Origin: Pseudomonadales bacterium
GTDB lineage: Bacteria > Pseudomonadota > Gammaproteobacteria > Pseudomonadales > JAHEIH01
Direction of reading: 5' to 3'
DNA: 9,581 nt
Assembly: GCA_023255355.1 (NCBI GenBank)
Contig: JALRIU010000040.1
Span: 1-9,581, forward strand
Part shown: piece by piece, positions 1-7,223 of the stretch
How the letters are laid out: each line of letters begins with the position of its first letter
How positions within the stretch are numbered: position 1 is the first letter of the stretch
Program-made: the position numbers and the translations under genes
Notes under the pieces: model-generated
The model's database searches: none
Told to the model about the DNA's origin: nothing
The model's input: only the letters and a program-made list of their open reading frames with translations

Positions 1-1316
1 TGATCCCCAGCGACATCATCTTCGCAGCGCGGCAAATCCCGCTCAGGCAAAAAATCACAAGCTGCCGGATTTTGAATCAAGCCATCTTTGATACCATCGT
101 TAGCATCGCAGTTAGCTTTAACATAGGAATCCACTTCAGCAATCAAGGTAGGCGAAAGGTACGCTTCATGAGAGCGAAGTGTAGCCAAAGTCACAGCAAC
201 CATCTGAAAGGAAGCCCCTACACCGTTATAGGGCGAACCGGCAATAATTCCATCGAACGCTTCGGGATAATTGCTCGCAGCAACCAGTGCATCGCGACCA
301 CCACCCGAACAGCCAATAAAATAGGAAAAGGCTATATCTTGCTCTGTTGCTGATGCGCGTGAATAGAATGCTTGGGTAAATTCTTTACCAATAGTGGCCA
401 AAAGACGCGTTGCCCTTTGCAGCAAGTCATCTATGGCCTCTTGGTCAACATTGCCATCTCCTTTTATCGCCCAGGCCCCTGCGCTAATGCCTTCATGGCC
501 TTCATCTGTCGCAAACACAGCATAGCCTCGCTTGATTGGGTCATGAGGATACCCCTGATTTGTGACAGTTGCGAAGGACATTGCTACGTCGCTCACTGCG
601 AACTGCCCGCAATGACCTGAGCATCCCATCTGCAAATATTTACCATTCCAATGTGCTGGCAAGGTCGCCAGGAAATTTGCTGTCTTTCCGCTATCTGGAT
701 TGGTCACAAAGCTTCCGGTCACCTGGCAAAACTCGGGCAAATCTGGGCTGGCTGGAAAATATTTTGCTCCTTCGACGTATCTAGGACCATTGGTAATACT
801 CTTGATCTCAATACCGCCCACTATGCCATCCACAACAGACTGAATTACAGACGCTGAACACACAACCGAAAGATTTGACAATGATTTCATAGGGGTCCGA
901 AGTGAAACCTTTTCAAGATCGCTCTGTTTTGCATCACACCCAGTAACAACACCAAAAATTACCATTGTCAGAATTACACCAACACACTTAAGGACACGCC
1001 AGCTGCGCACTGTTCTCCAGACCTTCGGCAATTTGGCTTGGAACGACTTCGTGTACTGTAAGTCCATCAAACTGGTGAGTGATAATATCTTCTGGTGCAT
1101 CTTCGTACCCTCTTTCATCAGCTCAGTCAGCCAATAATTACTCTCGTTAATGTAGGCTCGCCACGCATCCTTGTTCTCTATGGAAGGCAGTTCAAATTCA
1201 CCCGCAGACATTCGCTGCATGAAGACAGCCTGCGTATCAACGCTGACGGTCCTCGGTGGAGGAAATACGTGCTCTTTGACAATGAAGTCCAATTGCTTTT
1301 TAAAGGTATCACTCAT
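1..1316 (-). CDS. Tannase/feruloyl esterase family alpha/beta hydrolase, 3' end outside window, with an unusual N-terminal extension
   Basis: This is a serine esterase of the tannase/feruloyl esterase/MHETase family, which cleaves aromatic-acid esters outside the cytoplasm. The frame is open for 438 codons and runs off the left edge, so the C-terminal part with the expected Asp and the His-Cys pair is missing. Visible family marks are MGCSGHCG near residue 232 (oxyanion region), ATDEGHEG near 270, IGCSGGGRDAL with nucleophile Ser337 next to Cys336 (the family ties this Cys to one beside the catalytic His), and CDANDGIKDGLI from Cys403, which resembles the family's calcium loop. ATG at 1316 has AAGGA nine bases upstream. 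However, a hydrophobic stretch (about residues 108-126) ending in VVTGC with Cys127 looks like a lipoprotein signal whose natural start would be GTG at 1010 (residue 103). Residues 1-102 match nothing I recognise. It could be a type II membrane-anchored form, or a remnant fused in frame. It is third in the secreted trio, 67 bases after the GH51 gene. Family call is firm; exact substrate and start are not. Confidence 0.85.
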   Translation of the reverse strand, partial: MSDTFKKQLDFIVKEHVFPPPRTVSVDTQAVFMQRMSAGEFELPSIENKDAWRAYINESNYWLTELMKEGTKMHQKILSLTSLMDLQYTKSFQAKLPKVWRTVRSWRVLKCVGVILTMVIFGVVTGCDAKQSDLEKVSLRTPMKSLSNLSVVCSASVIQSVVDGIVGGIEIKSITNGPRYVEGAKYFPASPDLPEFCQVTGSFVTNPDSGKTANFLATLPAHWNGKYLQMGCSGHCGQFAVSDVAMSFATVTNQGYPHDPIKRGYAVFATDEGHEGISAGAWAIKGDGNVDQEAIDDLLQRATRLLATIGKEFTQAFYSRASATEQDIAFSYFIGCSGGGRDALVAASNYPEAFDGIIAGSPYNGVGASFQMVAVTLATLRSHEAYLSPTLIAEVDSYVKANCDANDGIKDGLIQNPAACDFLPERDLPRCEDDVAGD

Positions 1317-1325
1317 AATTTTAGA

Positions 1326-1330
1326 TCCTT
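1326..1330 (-). promoter_or_regulatory. Ribosome binding site for the 1316 start of the tannase-like gene
   Basis: On the minus strand AAGGA lies nine bases before the ATG at 1316. It supports translation of the long N-terminal extension. The GTG at 1010 also has a purine-rich GGAG a few bases ahead, so this site favours but does not settle the upstream start. Confidence 0.5.
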
Positions 1331-1354
1331 AAAAATATGCTATCGGCCAGCTAT

Positions 1355-1375
1355 GTTGCGATCGTTGATCACAAC
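1355..1375 (-). other. Inverted repeat in the gap between the GH51 and tannase-like genes
   Basis: The minus-strand arms are GTTGTGATC and GATCGCAAC, separated by AAC. In RNA they pair over nine positions, with one G-U wobble and a three-base loop. On the plus strand the same position is a C-A mismatch, so the hairpin is better formed in the minus-strand transcript, which is the direction of the flanking genes. No U-run follows, so it is not a standard intrinsic terminator. It could be an mRNA processing or stabilising hairpin that sets different levels for the two genes, or a protein-binding dyad. The role is inference. Confidence 0.45.
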
Positions 1376-1383
1376 TAAAAAAT

Positions 1384-2997
1384 CTATTCCTCAACACTTA
1401 CTACGGTAATTGATTTCGAAGGCAAATCAAGAATCAGCCGACCCTGGACCGCGCCCACCTCAACCGAGTTTGGCACTACCACGTTGGGGCTTTCAAAACT
1501 GTTCACAGCATCGACTCGATCAGCTGTCAACACATGACCTCTGGCAGTCTTGGCAGCAACGCCAAACGAACGCGTTTCAACCCGTAGCGAGCGATTGGGA
1601 TCCAGATTAGTGAGTGCCATCCATAATTTTCCATCTGCATCCCTGGCCGCTATTGCGTCCAGAGAAGGCATCGTAGTATCCCCCTCACGATACTCTCTGG
1701 CAATCAAGTCCACAGGTACTAACCTTGCATCCTGAAAAGGCAGGTACATTTTGAAAACCTGATAGGTAGGGGTGATCACCATACGTTCATTGTCTGTGAT
1801 AATCATGGCTTGTAGCACATTCACCATCTGGGCAATGTTGGCCATCCTCACTCGATCTGAGTGGCGAGCGAAAATATTAAGGTGGATGGATGCAGCAATG
1901 GCATCCCGGAGGGAGTTTTGCTGTTTGAGATGAAGGGGCGAAGTGCCCGGCATAGCTGACAACCATACTCCCCACTCATCGACAACCAGGCCAACTTTCT
2001 TGTCAGGGTCATACCGATCCATCACCTCTGCGTTATCCGCGATAAACTTGTCCATCTGGTAGGCATTTTTGATCAAGATAGCGTATTGATGCTCTCCAAA
2101 ACCAGTCGCTGGGTCGCGCATCGCACCCAACTCACCTGAAGTATAGTGATGGAGAGAAAGACCCTCAATGCTCCAGCTGTAGGCACCGCCTCCCTTCCAG
2201 GCTCTCATCACCGCCTCGGTGTATTCTGGGTTGTGATCGCCAGGGCCAACGGCTATACGCTGCATAGGGTCTGGCCCAGGGATGAAGCGCGACGCGCCAC
2301 TCTGCTCAGGGTCAAGATTGCGAGCAACCATCGCGAAGGTTTTCATCCGCTCCACATAGGCTTCAGCACTCAATGCCCCTCCACATCCCCAACTCTCGTT
2401 ACCTATCCCCAGAAACTTGACTTTAAAAGGCTTTTCGCGTCCATTGGCTTTACGCTCATTAACCAGCGCCGTTGGCTGATCGGCAGTCATGTACTCCAAC
2501 CACTCCCCTGCCTCTCTAGCACTGCCAGTACCCACATTAACAGATATATAAGCCTCACTACCGATTTGCTCTACAAAATCCATGAATTCGTGGGTACCAA
2601 ACGTGTTCGGTTCAAACACATCACCCCAGTTTTTGTTGTAGCTTGCCCTGCGCTGATCGATGGGGCCAATACCATTACGCCAGTAGTATTCGTCGGCAAA
2701 ACAACCGCCAGGCCAACGTACATTGGGCACTTTCAATTCCCTAAGTGCTGCTACCACATCACTTCGAATACCCCGGACGTTGGGAATGGATGAGTTTTCA
2801 CCTACCCAAACACCGCCATAGATACCCGACCCCAATTGCTCTGCGAACTGGCCGAATATATGACGACTGATCATTGGGCCACTCTGATCGGCATGGACAG
2901 TCAGTATCGCCTCATCTGCGGCTTGGGCTGGCATCGTTGACAAGCAACCGAAAGCAATCCAAACAAAAAAGTTATGGCGAATAAAATTACAACTCAT
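1384..2997 (-). CDS. Secreted alpha-L-arabinofuranosidase, glycoside hydrolase family 51
   Basis: A retaining exo-glycosidase that removes terminal alpha-L-arabinofuranosyl residues from arabinoxylan, arabinan or arabino-oligosaccharides (EC 3.2.1.55 by family). The protein has 537 residues, within the usual GH51 range. It starts with a Sec signal peptide (hydrophobic stretch about 10-20, likely cleavage after PAQA at 26). The sugar-binding segment RWPGGCFADEYYWRNGIGP spans 94-112. The acid/base glutamate is Glu201 in GIGNESWG, and the nucleophile is Glu341 in VVDEWGVW. His283-His284-Tyr285 lies on the strand between them. A C-terminal beta-sandwich fills about residues 400-537. ATG at 2997 has AAGG seven bases upstream. 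The upstream LVIVD gene ends 22 bases before it, so the two are very likely co-transcribed. Many characterised GH51 enzymes are cytoplasmic; here the signal peptide places the enzyme in the periplasm or outside. No carbohydrate-binding module is seen. Arabinofuranosidase activity is inferred from family; endoglucanase activity, also known in GH51, is less likely. Confidence 0.93.
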   Translation of the reverse strand: MSCNFIRHNFFVWIAFGCLSTMPAQAADEAILTVHADQSGPMISRHIFGQFAEQLGSGIYGGVWVGENSSIPNVRGIRSDVVAALRELKVPNVRWPGGCFADEYYWRNGIGPIDQRRASYNKNWGDVFEPNTFGTHEFMDFVEQIGSEAYISVNVGTGSAREAGEWLEYMTADQPTALVNERKANGREKPFKVKFLGIGNESWGCGGALSAEAYVERMKTFAMVARNLDPEQSGASRFIPGPDPMQRIAVGPGDHNPEYTEAVMRAWKGGGAYSWSIEGLSLHHYTSGELGAMRDPATGFGEHQYAILIKNAYQMDKFIADNAEVMDRYDPDKKVGLVVDEWGVWLSAMPGTSPLHLKQQNSLRDAIAASIHLNIFARHSDRVRMANIAQMVNVLQAMIITDNERMVITPTYQVFKMYLPFQDARLVPVDLIAREYREGDTTMPSLDAIAARDADGKLWMALTNLDPNRSLRVETRSFGVAAKTARGHVLTADRVDAVNSFESPNVVVPNSVEVGAVQGRLILDLPSKSITVVSVEE

Positions 2998-3019
2998 ATC
3001 TGTACCTTGTTGAACAACC

Positions 3020-4492
3020 TTAAATTTCAGGATTGCTGCTATCGATAAGCTTGCGTAGTTCCGACTTCAACTCAAGCACATGAAATCCACTCTTGGCACA
3101 GGTAAACCAAATATGGCCAGTTTCCTTTACGTAACGCGCTTGACCGGTACAAGCATCGCCAGGTTTAAAATAGGCAATCTCCTTAGGATTTGTTGGATTA
3201 CGCAGGTCTGCAATTCGCATACCCGCCCACATAAAATTGAACAGACCAAGGCGAGTGTCAATTGCACTATCAACATCATTGTAATGCAGGGTCGCAGTGC
3301 CAGGATCACCAACTATACCACCACTGGCTTTCTCGGTTTCACTCTGGGGCGGGCAATTTTCCATCTTGTTCATCGCTAGCTTAAATTCACCAGCCAACTT
3401 GGGGTTGGACTCTGTTGAAATATCGGTAATACGTGGCCAAGCACCCGGGCAAGCACCCAACTCGCCGCCGCTCACTAAATATGGCTTACCATTAATTGTG
3501 GCCGGCACCGGTGAGTGCCAACCACCGTGTTGCGCAGTCCCCAGTATAGTTAACTTGGCATCGGTCTTACCTGAAGCAAGATCGCTATTATCGAGAATAT
3601 AAATTCCACCACCGTCTGGTCCCAAATATTTGGCACTAGGAGGAAATGGCTTGATACCGTGGTTAAGATCATTTCCCTGAGAGCCTAACACACCTGCATA
3701 TATACGTGTTTCATCAGCACTAAAAGTTATATCGTGCACAGCGAAACCATAGGGAGCTCCATCGCCCCCAACAACTTCAAACTTACCAAGATAAAGAGGA
3801 TTCGCCATATCGTTTATATCCAGTACATGAATGGCACCTGTCGCGTTAAAAGGATCTATTTGCGTGGCGTAAATTCTCCGCCCATTAGGCGATACAGCTG
3901 TTGCATGCACTTGCTCGGGCCATCGGAATTCCGCGGTAAGTTTAGGATTCGCACAATCAGACAGGTCGTAAATACTTAGCCAACGAGCATCTCGTTCAGG
4001 CTCGGCACCCCCTTGGTATGTTCCTGCGGCCAACACTTTGCGATCGGCAGCATTAGCTGTATCCATTGACTCCGCGGAATATAGCGATCCCTTGTCACGC
4101 AAAACTTTAACATCTTTAGGGTGAAGGGGATCGCTGACATCAATAACCGCGACACCAAAAGTTTCAGGACGGGCAGTAATTCCCCAGCCCAAGAAATTGG
4201 GCGAGGTGCTAGAAATATAGGCACAGTGACCAGACCAGGCCATTTGGAGGTTAGAATCCCGTTCCAACACAGGGCTATGGCCGACGACATTCACACCCAT
4301 TGAATAGGGTATCGGCAATACGTTTCCGGGCCTATCTTGAGAAATACTTTGACCCTGTTTAGCTGGCTCCAAATTGTCTGCTAAAGCTTCAGCGTTGAGT
4401 TGATGGGAAAATACAGTAAATGAACATATTGAAAATACCAACCGAATAAAAGATTGTTGCACAGCATGTTTATAAAACTCTTTTTTTTTCAT
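3020..4492 (-). CDS. Exported LVIVD-repeat beta-propeller protein
   Basis: A 490-residue exported protein of unknown function. Residues 1-34 look like a Sec signal peptide: basic start MKKKEFYK, hydrophobic core around 18-28, likely cleavage after LNA. The mature part carries blade repeats of the form hydrophobic-x-I-x-D-[IL]-x-x-x-x-N/H-P, seen as VAVIDVSDPLHPKDVKVL (114-131), LSIYDLSDCANPKLTAEF (172-189), IHVLDINDMANPLYLGKF (221-238), RITDISTESNPKLAGEF (354-370) and MRIADLRNPTNPKEIAYF (425-442). This is the LVIVD repeat, a beta-propeller element of surface or periplasmic proteins with no established enzymatic role. ATG at 4492 follows GAGGAAAA. It precedes the GH51 gene by 22 bases and probably heads the secreted trio. 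A run of nine A directly follows the start codon. The propeller could bind a polysaccharide or scaffold the neighbouring enzymes, but nothing in the sequence shows which. Confidence 0.8.
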   Translation of the reverse strand: MKKKEFYKHAVQQSFIRLVFSICSFTVFSHQLNAEALADNLEPAKQGQSISQDRPGNVLPIPYSMGVNVVGHSPVLERDSNLQMAWSGHCAYISSTSPNFLGWGITARPETFGVAVIDVSDPLHPKDVKVLRDKGSLYSAESMDTANAADRKVLAAGTYQGGAEPERDARWLSIYDLSDCANPKLTAEFRWPEQVHATAVSPNGRRIYATQIDPFNATGAIHVLDINDMANPLYLGKFEVVGGDGAPYGFAVHDITFSADETRIYAGVLGSQGNDLNHGIKPFPPSAKYLGPDGGGIYILDNSDLASGKTDAKLTILGTAQHGGWHSPVPATINGKPYLVSGGELGACPGAWPRITDISTESNPKLAGEFKLAMNKMENCPPQSETEKASGGIVGDPGTATLHYNDVDSAIDTRLGLFNFMWAGMRIADLRNPTNPKEIAYFKPGDACTGQARYVKETGHIWFTCAKSGFHVLELKSELRKLIDSSNPEI

Positions 4493-4556
4493 AGATTTTC
4501 CTCGAAAAAATTTTTATTTTGACAACAATTCAGGAAAAAAATAAATCAGGTTATTA
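4493..4556 (-). promoter_or_regulatory. AT-rich gap between the acyl-CoA dehydrogenase and the exported trio
   Basis: These 64 bases are strongly AT-rich, with long A and T runs. On the minus strand there is a TTGTCA box and a TTGATA box, but neither has a convincing -10 hexamer at 16-18 bases. A five-base AATAA/TTATT pair followed by a T-run is too weak to call a terminator. The gap is the natural place for a separate promoter for the exported trio, but read-through from the acyl-CoA dehydrogenase operon is equally possible. Confidence 0.25.
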
Positions 4557-5555
4557 TCAAATAAAGTTAGCTACTAAGATTTGTGTTGTTTGTTTATCGG
4601 TATGACCTAAGTGTTTATTAAGCATGGCTCGCTTTAAGAATAAGTGGCAATCGTGCTCTGACGCCATACCAACCCCACCATGCAACTGCAAAGCGTCTTC
4701 AGCCGCCCAGGAAAAAACCTCACTATTAAATTGTTTTACGGTTGCTCCGGCCAGAGCCAAATCCTCAGCATTGACAAGCTTATCCATTAGCAAAGATTCT
4801 GCAGCGACTATCTGAGACTTGATATCCGCACAGCGATGTTTTAACGCCTGAAACATCGCCAGCGGGCGAGAAAATTGCTCTCGCACCATCAAGTGTTCTA
4901 AGGTCATGGCTAACACGCCCTCCGCAGCCCCCAAACAATCTGCTGCTATCAAAAAGTCTCGCTGGCTTAAAACACTTGCAACACTTGCTGAATCCCTAGA
5001 CAAGATCGCACTTTCAGGCAGAGCAACATTACTAAAGGCCACATCGAACAATCTTCTAGTGGAATCCCAAGTTGGTCTATGAGCAATTTCAATACCGACC
5101 GTGGCGGCATCGACAAGCGCAAGCATATCTTCAGTTTTATCCCAAACCAAAAAAGCACTCGCATTATCTGCCGAAGGCACGGCAGTTAAAGTGCCGTTAA
5201 TTTTATTGTCGCTGATCTGTAACTCGCTGCTTGCCAAACTACAACTGGCTAAGCCGCCATACATTAAATTCTCAAGCAAAGCGTCACGACTAACTAAATT
5301 TGAATATGCAATAGCATCAATCGTTAGTAAGGCTGGAATAATAGGCGCTGCAGAAACGCGTCGTGCCATCTCGCGCACCACTAGGCACATACCCGCTAGA
5401 CCCTGTTCTAGCCCGCCCTTTTCCTCATCCACACCAACTAACAACCAGCCTAATTCAGCCAGTTGAGGCCATATTTCTTGTTCGCTTGTACCATTAGATT
5501 TGTCATCCATCACCTGACGGATAGAGGCTTGTAACTCATTTAACATTTCACTCAT
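4557..5555 (-). CDS. Acyl-CoA dehydrogenase, small subunit of a probable heteromeric enzyme
   Basis: A 332-residue member of the acyl-CoA dehydrogenase fold, shorter than the usual 380-400. The N-terminal helical domain covers about 1-90. The middle beta domain (about 100-185) is degenerate: the usual FAD-contacting T/S-E-P-x-x-G-S-D segment is absent. The C-terminal helical domain keeps VREQFSRPLAMFQALKHR (224-241), which supplies the FAD-binding Arg and Gln in this family, and LQLHGGVGMASEHDCHLFLK (289-308). No obvious catalytic glutamate is seen. The chosen start is ATG at 5555 because AGGAGG lies four bases upstream; an in-frame ATG at 5579 would overlap the preceding gene and lacks such a site. 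The upstream partner's stop is eight bases away and shares bases with this ribosome site, indicating coupling. Together the pair resembles the alpha2beta2 enzymes of steroid side-chain breakdown (FadE28-FadE29 type). The substrate is unknown. Confidence 0.88.
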   Translation of the reverse strand: MSEMLNELQASIRQVMDDKSNGTSEQEIWPQLAELGWLLVGVDEEKGGLEQGLAGMCLVVREMARRVSAAPIIPALLTIDAIAYSNLVSRDALLENLMYGGLASCSLASSELQISDNKINGTLTAVPSADNASAFLVWDKTEDMLALVDAATVGIEIAHRPTWDSTRRLFDVAFSNVALPESAILSRDSASVASVLSQRDFLIAADCLGAAEGVLAMTLEHLMVREQFSRPLAMFQALKHRCADIKSQIVAAESLLMDKLVNAEDLALAGATVKQFNSEVFSWAAEDALQLHGGVGMASEHDCHLFLKRAMLNKHLGHTDKQTTQILVANFI

Positions 5556-5559
5556 AAAG

Positions 5560-5565
5560 CCTCCT
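5560..5565 (-). promoter_or_regulatory. Ribosome binding site overlapping the stop of the upstream acyl-CoA dehydrogenase gene
   Basis: AGGAGG on the minus strand overlaps the TAG stop of the large subunit (5566-5564) and sits four bases before the ATG at 5555. It decides the start of the small subunit and suggests translational coupling, consistent with the two products being made in similar amounts. Confidence 0.7.
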
Positions 5566-6757
5566 ATTTGGTTGTCCATTGTTTGGGTTCTCGAGGCATA
5601 CCTAGCATGCGCTCTGCAATAATATTGCGTTGTATTTCATCACTACCACCTGCAATCGACCAATTATATGAGTTCATAAAATCAAGCATCCACAAGCCAG
5701 TTTCTTGCGTGGCACCGCGCACACAATCGGTAAAATATTGCCCATCAAGGCCAGCACAGTCTCTTCCTAACGACACAAAATCTCGAAGCGTACGTGCATA
5801 AAAGAGTTTAACAATTGACGCATCACCAACGCCTTCTGTATGAGTGATTCTTTTCAAAAGATATTGATCAGCCACCGCGCAGCAGGCATCAACTTTAGCA
5901 ATCACCTTAGCTAAATCCTTTTGTAAAGCTTGATTACTCGATAACCCCTGCTGCTTTAGAGTCTCAACCAAGAGCGGCATTTTGTGTCGCATACGCTGCG
6001 ACAGTTCGACAAGGGTCAAACCACGTTCAGAAGCCAATGTCGTTTGAGCTATAGCCCAACCCTGCCCCTCTTCTCCGACTCGATCAGCGATATCGACCTC
6101 GACGTCATCAAAGAAAATTTCCGCAAATTCGTCATCACCCGTGATTTGATGAATGGGCCGCACCGAGACACCTTTGGCTTTCATATCCAACAACAAATAA
6201 GTCAAGCCAGCCTGGGGAACGCCTGTGTTATCCGAGCGCGCTAACAAAAGGCAACGATCCGCATATTGACCCATGGTGGACCAAATTTTTTGACCGTTAA
6301 TAATGTACTTATCGCCACGACGCTCTGCTTTAGTTTTAAGCGATGCTAAATCAGACCCAGCATTGGGTTCAGAAAAACCTTGGCACCAAATTTCACCATT
6401 GAGTATTCCCGGTAGATATTTTTCTTGCTGCTCTTTAGTCCCGCATTCAATCAATGTGCATGCTGCGTGATAAAGCGAAACAAAATACATAATCAAACGA
6501 GGCGCATCAGCTCGAGCAATTTCCTCGTATATCACCTGTTGTTCGGCCAAGCTGCGTCCGCCACCATGATATCCAGCAGGCCAATGCGGCGTTGCGTAAC
6601 CCTCAGCGACGAGATTTTTAAACCACGCTTGTTGGGCTGCAACAAAAACCTGTTGATCAACGCCGGTCATTGTTTCTCGCCAAGCCTTAGGCGTATTGCT
6701 TGCCAACCATTTTCTTACCTGTTGGCGCAATTCACTTTGTTTATTATCCGTAGTCAT
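5564..6757 (-). CDS. Acyl-CoA dehydrogenase, large catalytic subunit of a probable heteromeric enzyme
   Basis: A FAD flavoenzyme that introduces an alpha-beta double bond into an acyl-CoA, passing electrons to electron-transfer flavoprotein. It has 397 residues, normal family length. The beta-domain segment CQGFSEPNAGSDLASLKTKA (125-144) contacts FAD and substrate, followed by INGQKIWST (153-161). Glu244 in LASERG is the likely catalytic base, because the alternative position near the C-terminus is Gly in AGGSDEIQRNIIAERMLGMP (369-388). The usual R-x-Q-F-G FAD motif is missing from the C-terminal helical domain and is present in the next gene, so the two products probably complete one active site. 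ATG at 6757 overlaps the preceding stop by one base (TAATG), with AAGGA upstream. It is the second gene of the minus-strand operon. Acyl-CoA dehydrogenase identity is firm; the substrate (branched, cyclic or side-chain acyl-CoA) is inference. Confidence 0.92.
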   Translation of the reverse strand: MTTDNKQSELRQQVRKWLASNTPKAWRETMTGVDQQVFVAAQQAWFKNLVAEGYATPHWPAGYHGGGRSLAEQQVIYEEIARADAPRLIMYFVSLYHAACTLIECGTKEQQEKYLPGILNGEIWCQGFSEPNAGSDLASLKTKAERRGDKYIINGQKIWSTMGQYADRCLLLARSDNTGVPQAGLTYLLLDMKAKGVSVRPIHQITGDDEFAEIFFDDVEVDIADRVGEEGQGWAIAQTTLASERGLTLVELSQRMRHKMPLLVETLKQQGLSSNQALQKDLAKVIAKVDACCAVADQYLLKRITHTEGVGDASIVKLFYARTLRDFVSLGRDCAGLDGQYFTDCVRGATQETGLWMLDFMNSYNWSIAGGSDEIQRNIIAERMLGMPREPKQWTTK

Positions 6758-7104
6758 TAACGAGTATCCTTGGTAACTAAGGGCGTCATGGGTTCATAGA
6801 TTTCTGTAACCATGGTAGAGGTATCTAGTCCAGGCAGCATATAAAACCGACCTGCCATAGCGGCATCGATGAGTGCTTTTTTAGCAGCGTCAGACGATTC
6901 GGCCTCAATTTCATAATGCGTTAAAAAGGTATGAGTTCCTTCACCACTGACATGGCTCGACATTTTAAAACGTTGCGCAGAAATAAATTCCGGTAGTTGC
7001 AAAACCTCAGGAATATGTCGTTCCTCATACCATTGATCATATTCTTCTTGTGATACTTCAGGGTTTGGTGCGTGACTGCGTACAACCATTATAAATCTAG
7101 CCAT
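6757..7104 (-). CDS. EthD-like dimeric alpha/beta-barrel protein
   Basis: A small 115-residue protein with the ferredoxin-like alpha/beta layout of the EthD/dimeric alpha-beta barrel group. The first strand is RFIMVVRS (3-10). The helix with YDQWYEERHIPEVLQLPEF (22-40) is the typical W-Y-x-x-x-H-[IL]-P signature, followed by the strand ISAQRFK (41-47). A third strand FLTHYEIEA spans 60-68 and a helix SSDAAKKALID spans 70-80. Members often sit in catabolic or oxidative clusters. Some act on small hydrophobic compounds, many have no known reaction. It is the first gene of the minus-strand operon, with a weak AAGAGA site before ATG, and overlaps the acyl-CoA dehydrogenase start by one base. The placement suggests a role on the same substrate, perhaps in binding, isomerisation or cyclisation; the reaction is not shown by the sequence. 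Confidence 0.75.
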   Translation of the reverse strand: MARFIMVVRSHAPNPEVSQEEYDQWYEERHIPEVLQLPEFISAQRFKMSSHVSGEGTHTFLTHYEIEAESSDAAKKALIDAAMAGRFYMLPGLDTSTMVTEIYEPMTPLVTKDTR

Positions 7105-7120
7105 AGTTTTCTCTTAACTG

Positions 7121-7132
7121 GCGAAAATTCGC
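7121..7132. repeat. Inverted repeat near the leftward operon start
   Basis: GCGAAAATTCGC has five-base arms GCGAA/TTCGC around AA. It lies 17 bases upstream of the EthD-like start codon, so a bound protein would sit at or after the leftward transcription start. Could be chance. Confidence 0.3.
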
Positions 7133-7166
7133 GATGTCTACTTTGCAATATTTTTGTCTTTTAGAC

Positions 7167-7179
7167 CATGTTTAACATG
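7167..7179. repeat. Inverted repeat, candidate operator
   Basis: CATGTTTAACATG has perfect six-base arms around a central T. It lies near the middle of the divergent gap, inside the best rightward promoter that can be drawn. Its size and symmetry fit half of a TetR-type or a small dimeric repressor site, but no match to a known operator is claimed. Confidence 0.35.
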
Positions 7180-7212
7180 ATATTTAGGCTACTATGTCCT
7201 TGTTAATGTCGT

Positions 7213-7223
7213 CAACAATGTTG
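7213..7223. repeat. Inverted repeat upstream of the SDR gene
   Basis: CAACAATGTTG has five-base arms around a central A. It is 42 bases before the SDR start and probably in its leader. It uses the same AACA/TGTT words as the 7167-7179 repeat but in the opposite order. Confidence 0.25.

Noticed and set aside
1065..1067. Internal ATG at 1067 as start of the tannase-like lipoprotein
   Set aside because: It gives a signal peptide with a long basic n-region and has no Shine-Dalgarno-like sequence; ATG 1316 and GTG 1010 are better supported.
72..1409. Plus-strand open frames across the left end
   Set aside because: They are antisense to the tannase-like gene, whose continuous frame and family motifs explain the region.
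2146..2793. Plus-strand open frame of 215 codons
   Set aside because: It lies wholly inside the GH51 gene on the other strand, has no recognisable motifs and no ribosome site; it is a shadow frame.
4525..4556. Possible intrinsic terminator after the small acyl-CoA dehydrogenase gene
   Set aside because: The only stem is five A-T pairs before a T-run, too weak to distinguish from AT-rich background.
5556..5579. Upstream ATG at 5579 for the small acyl-CoA dehydrogenase subunit
   Set aside because: It would overlap the large-subunit gene and has no good ribosome site, whereas ATG 5555 has AGGAGG four bases upstream.
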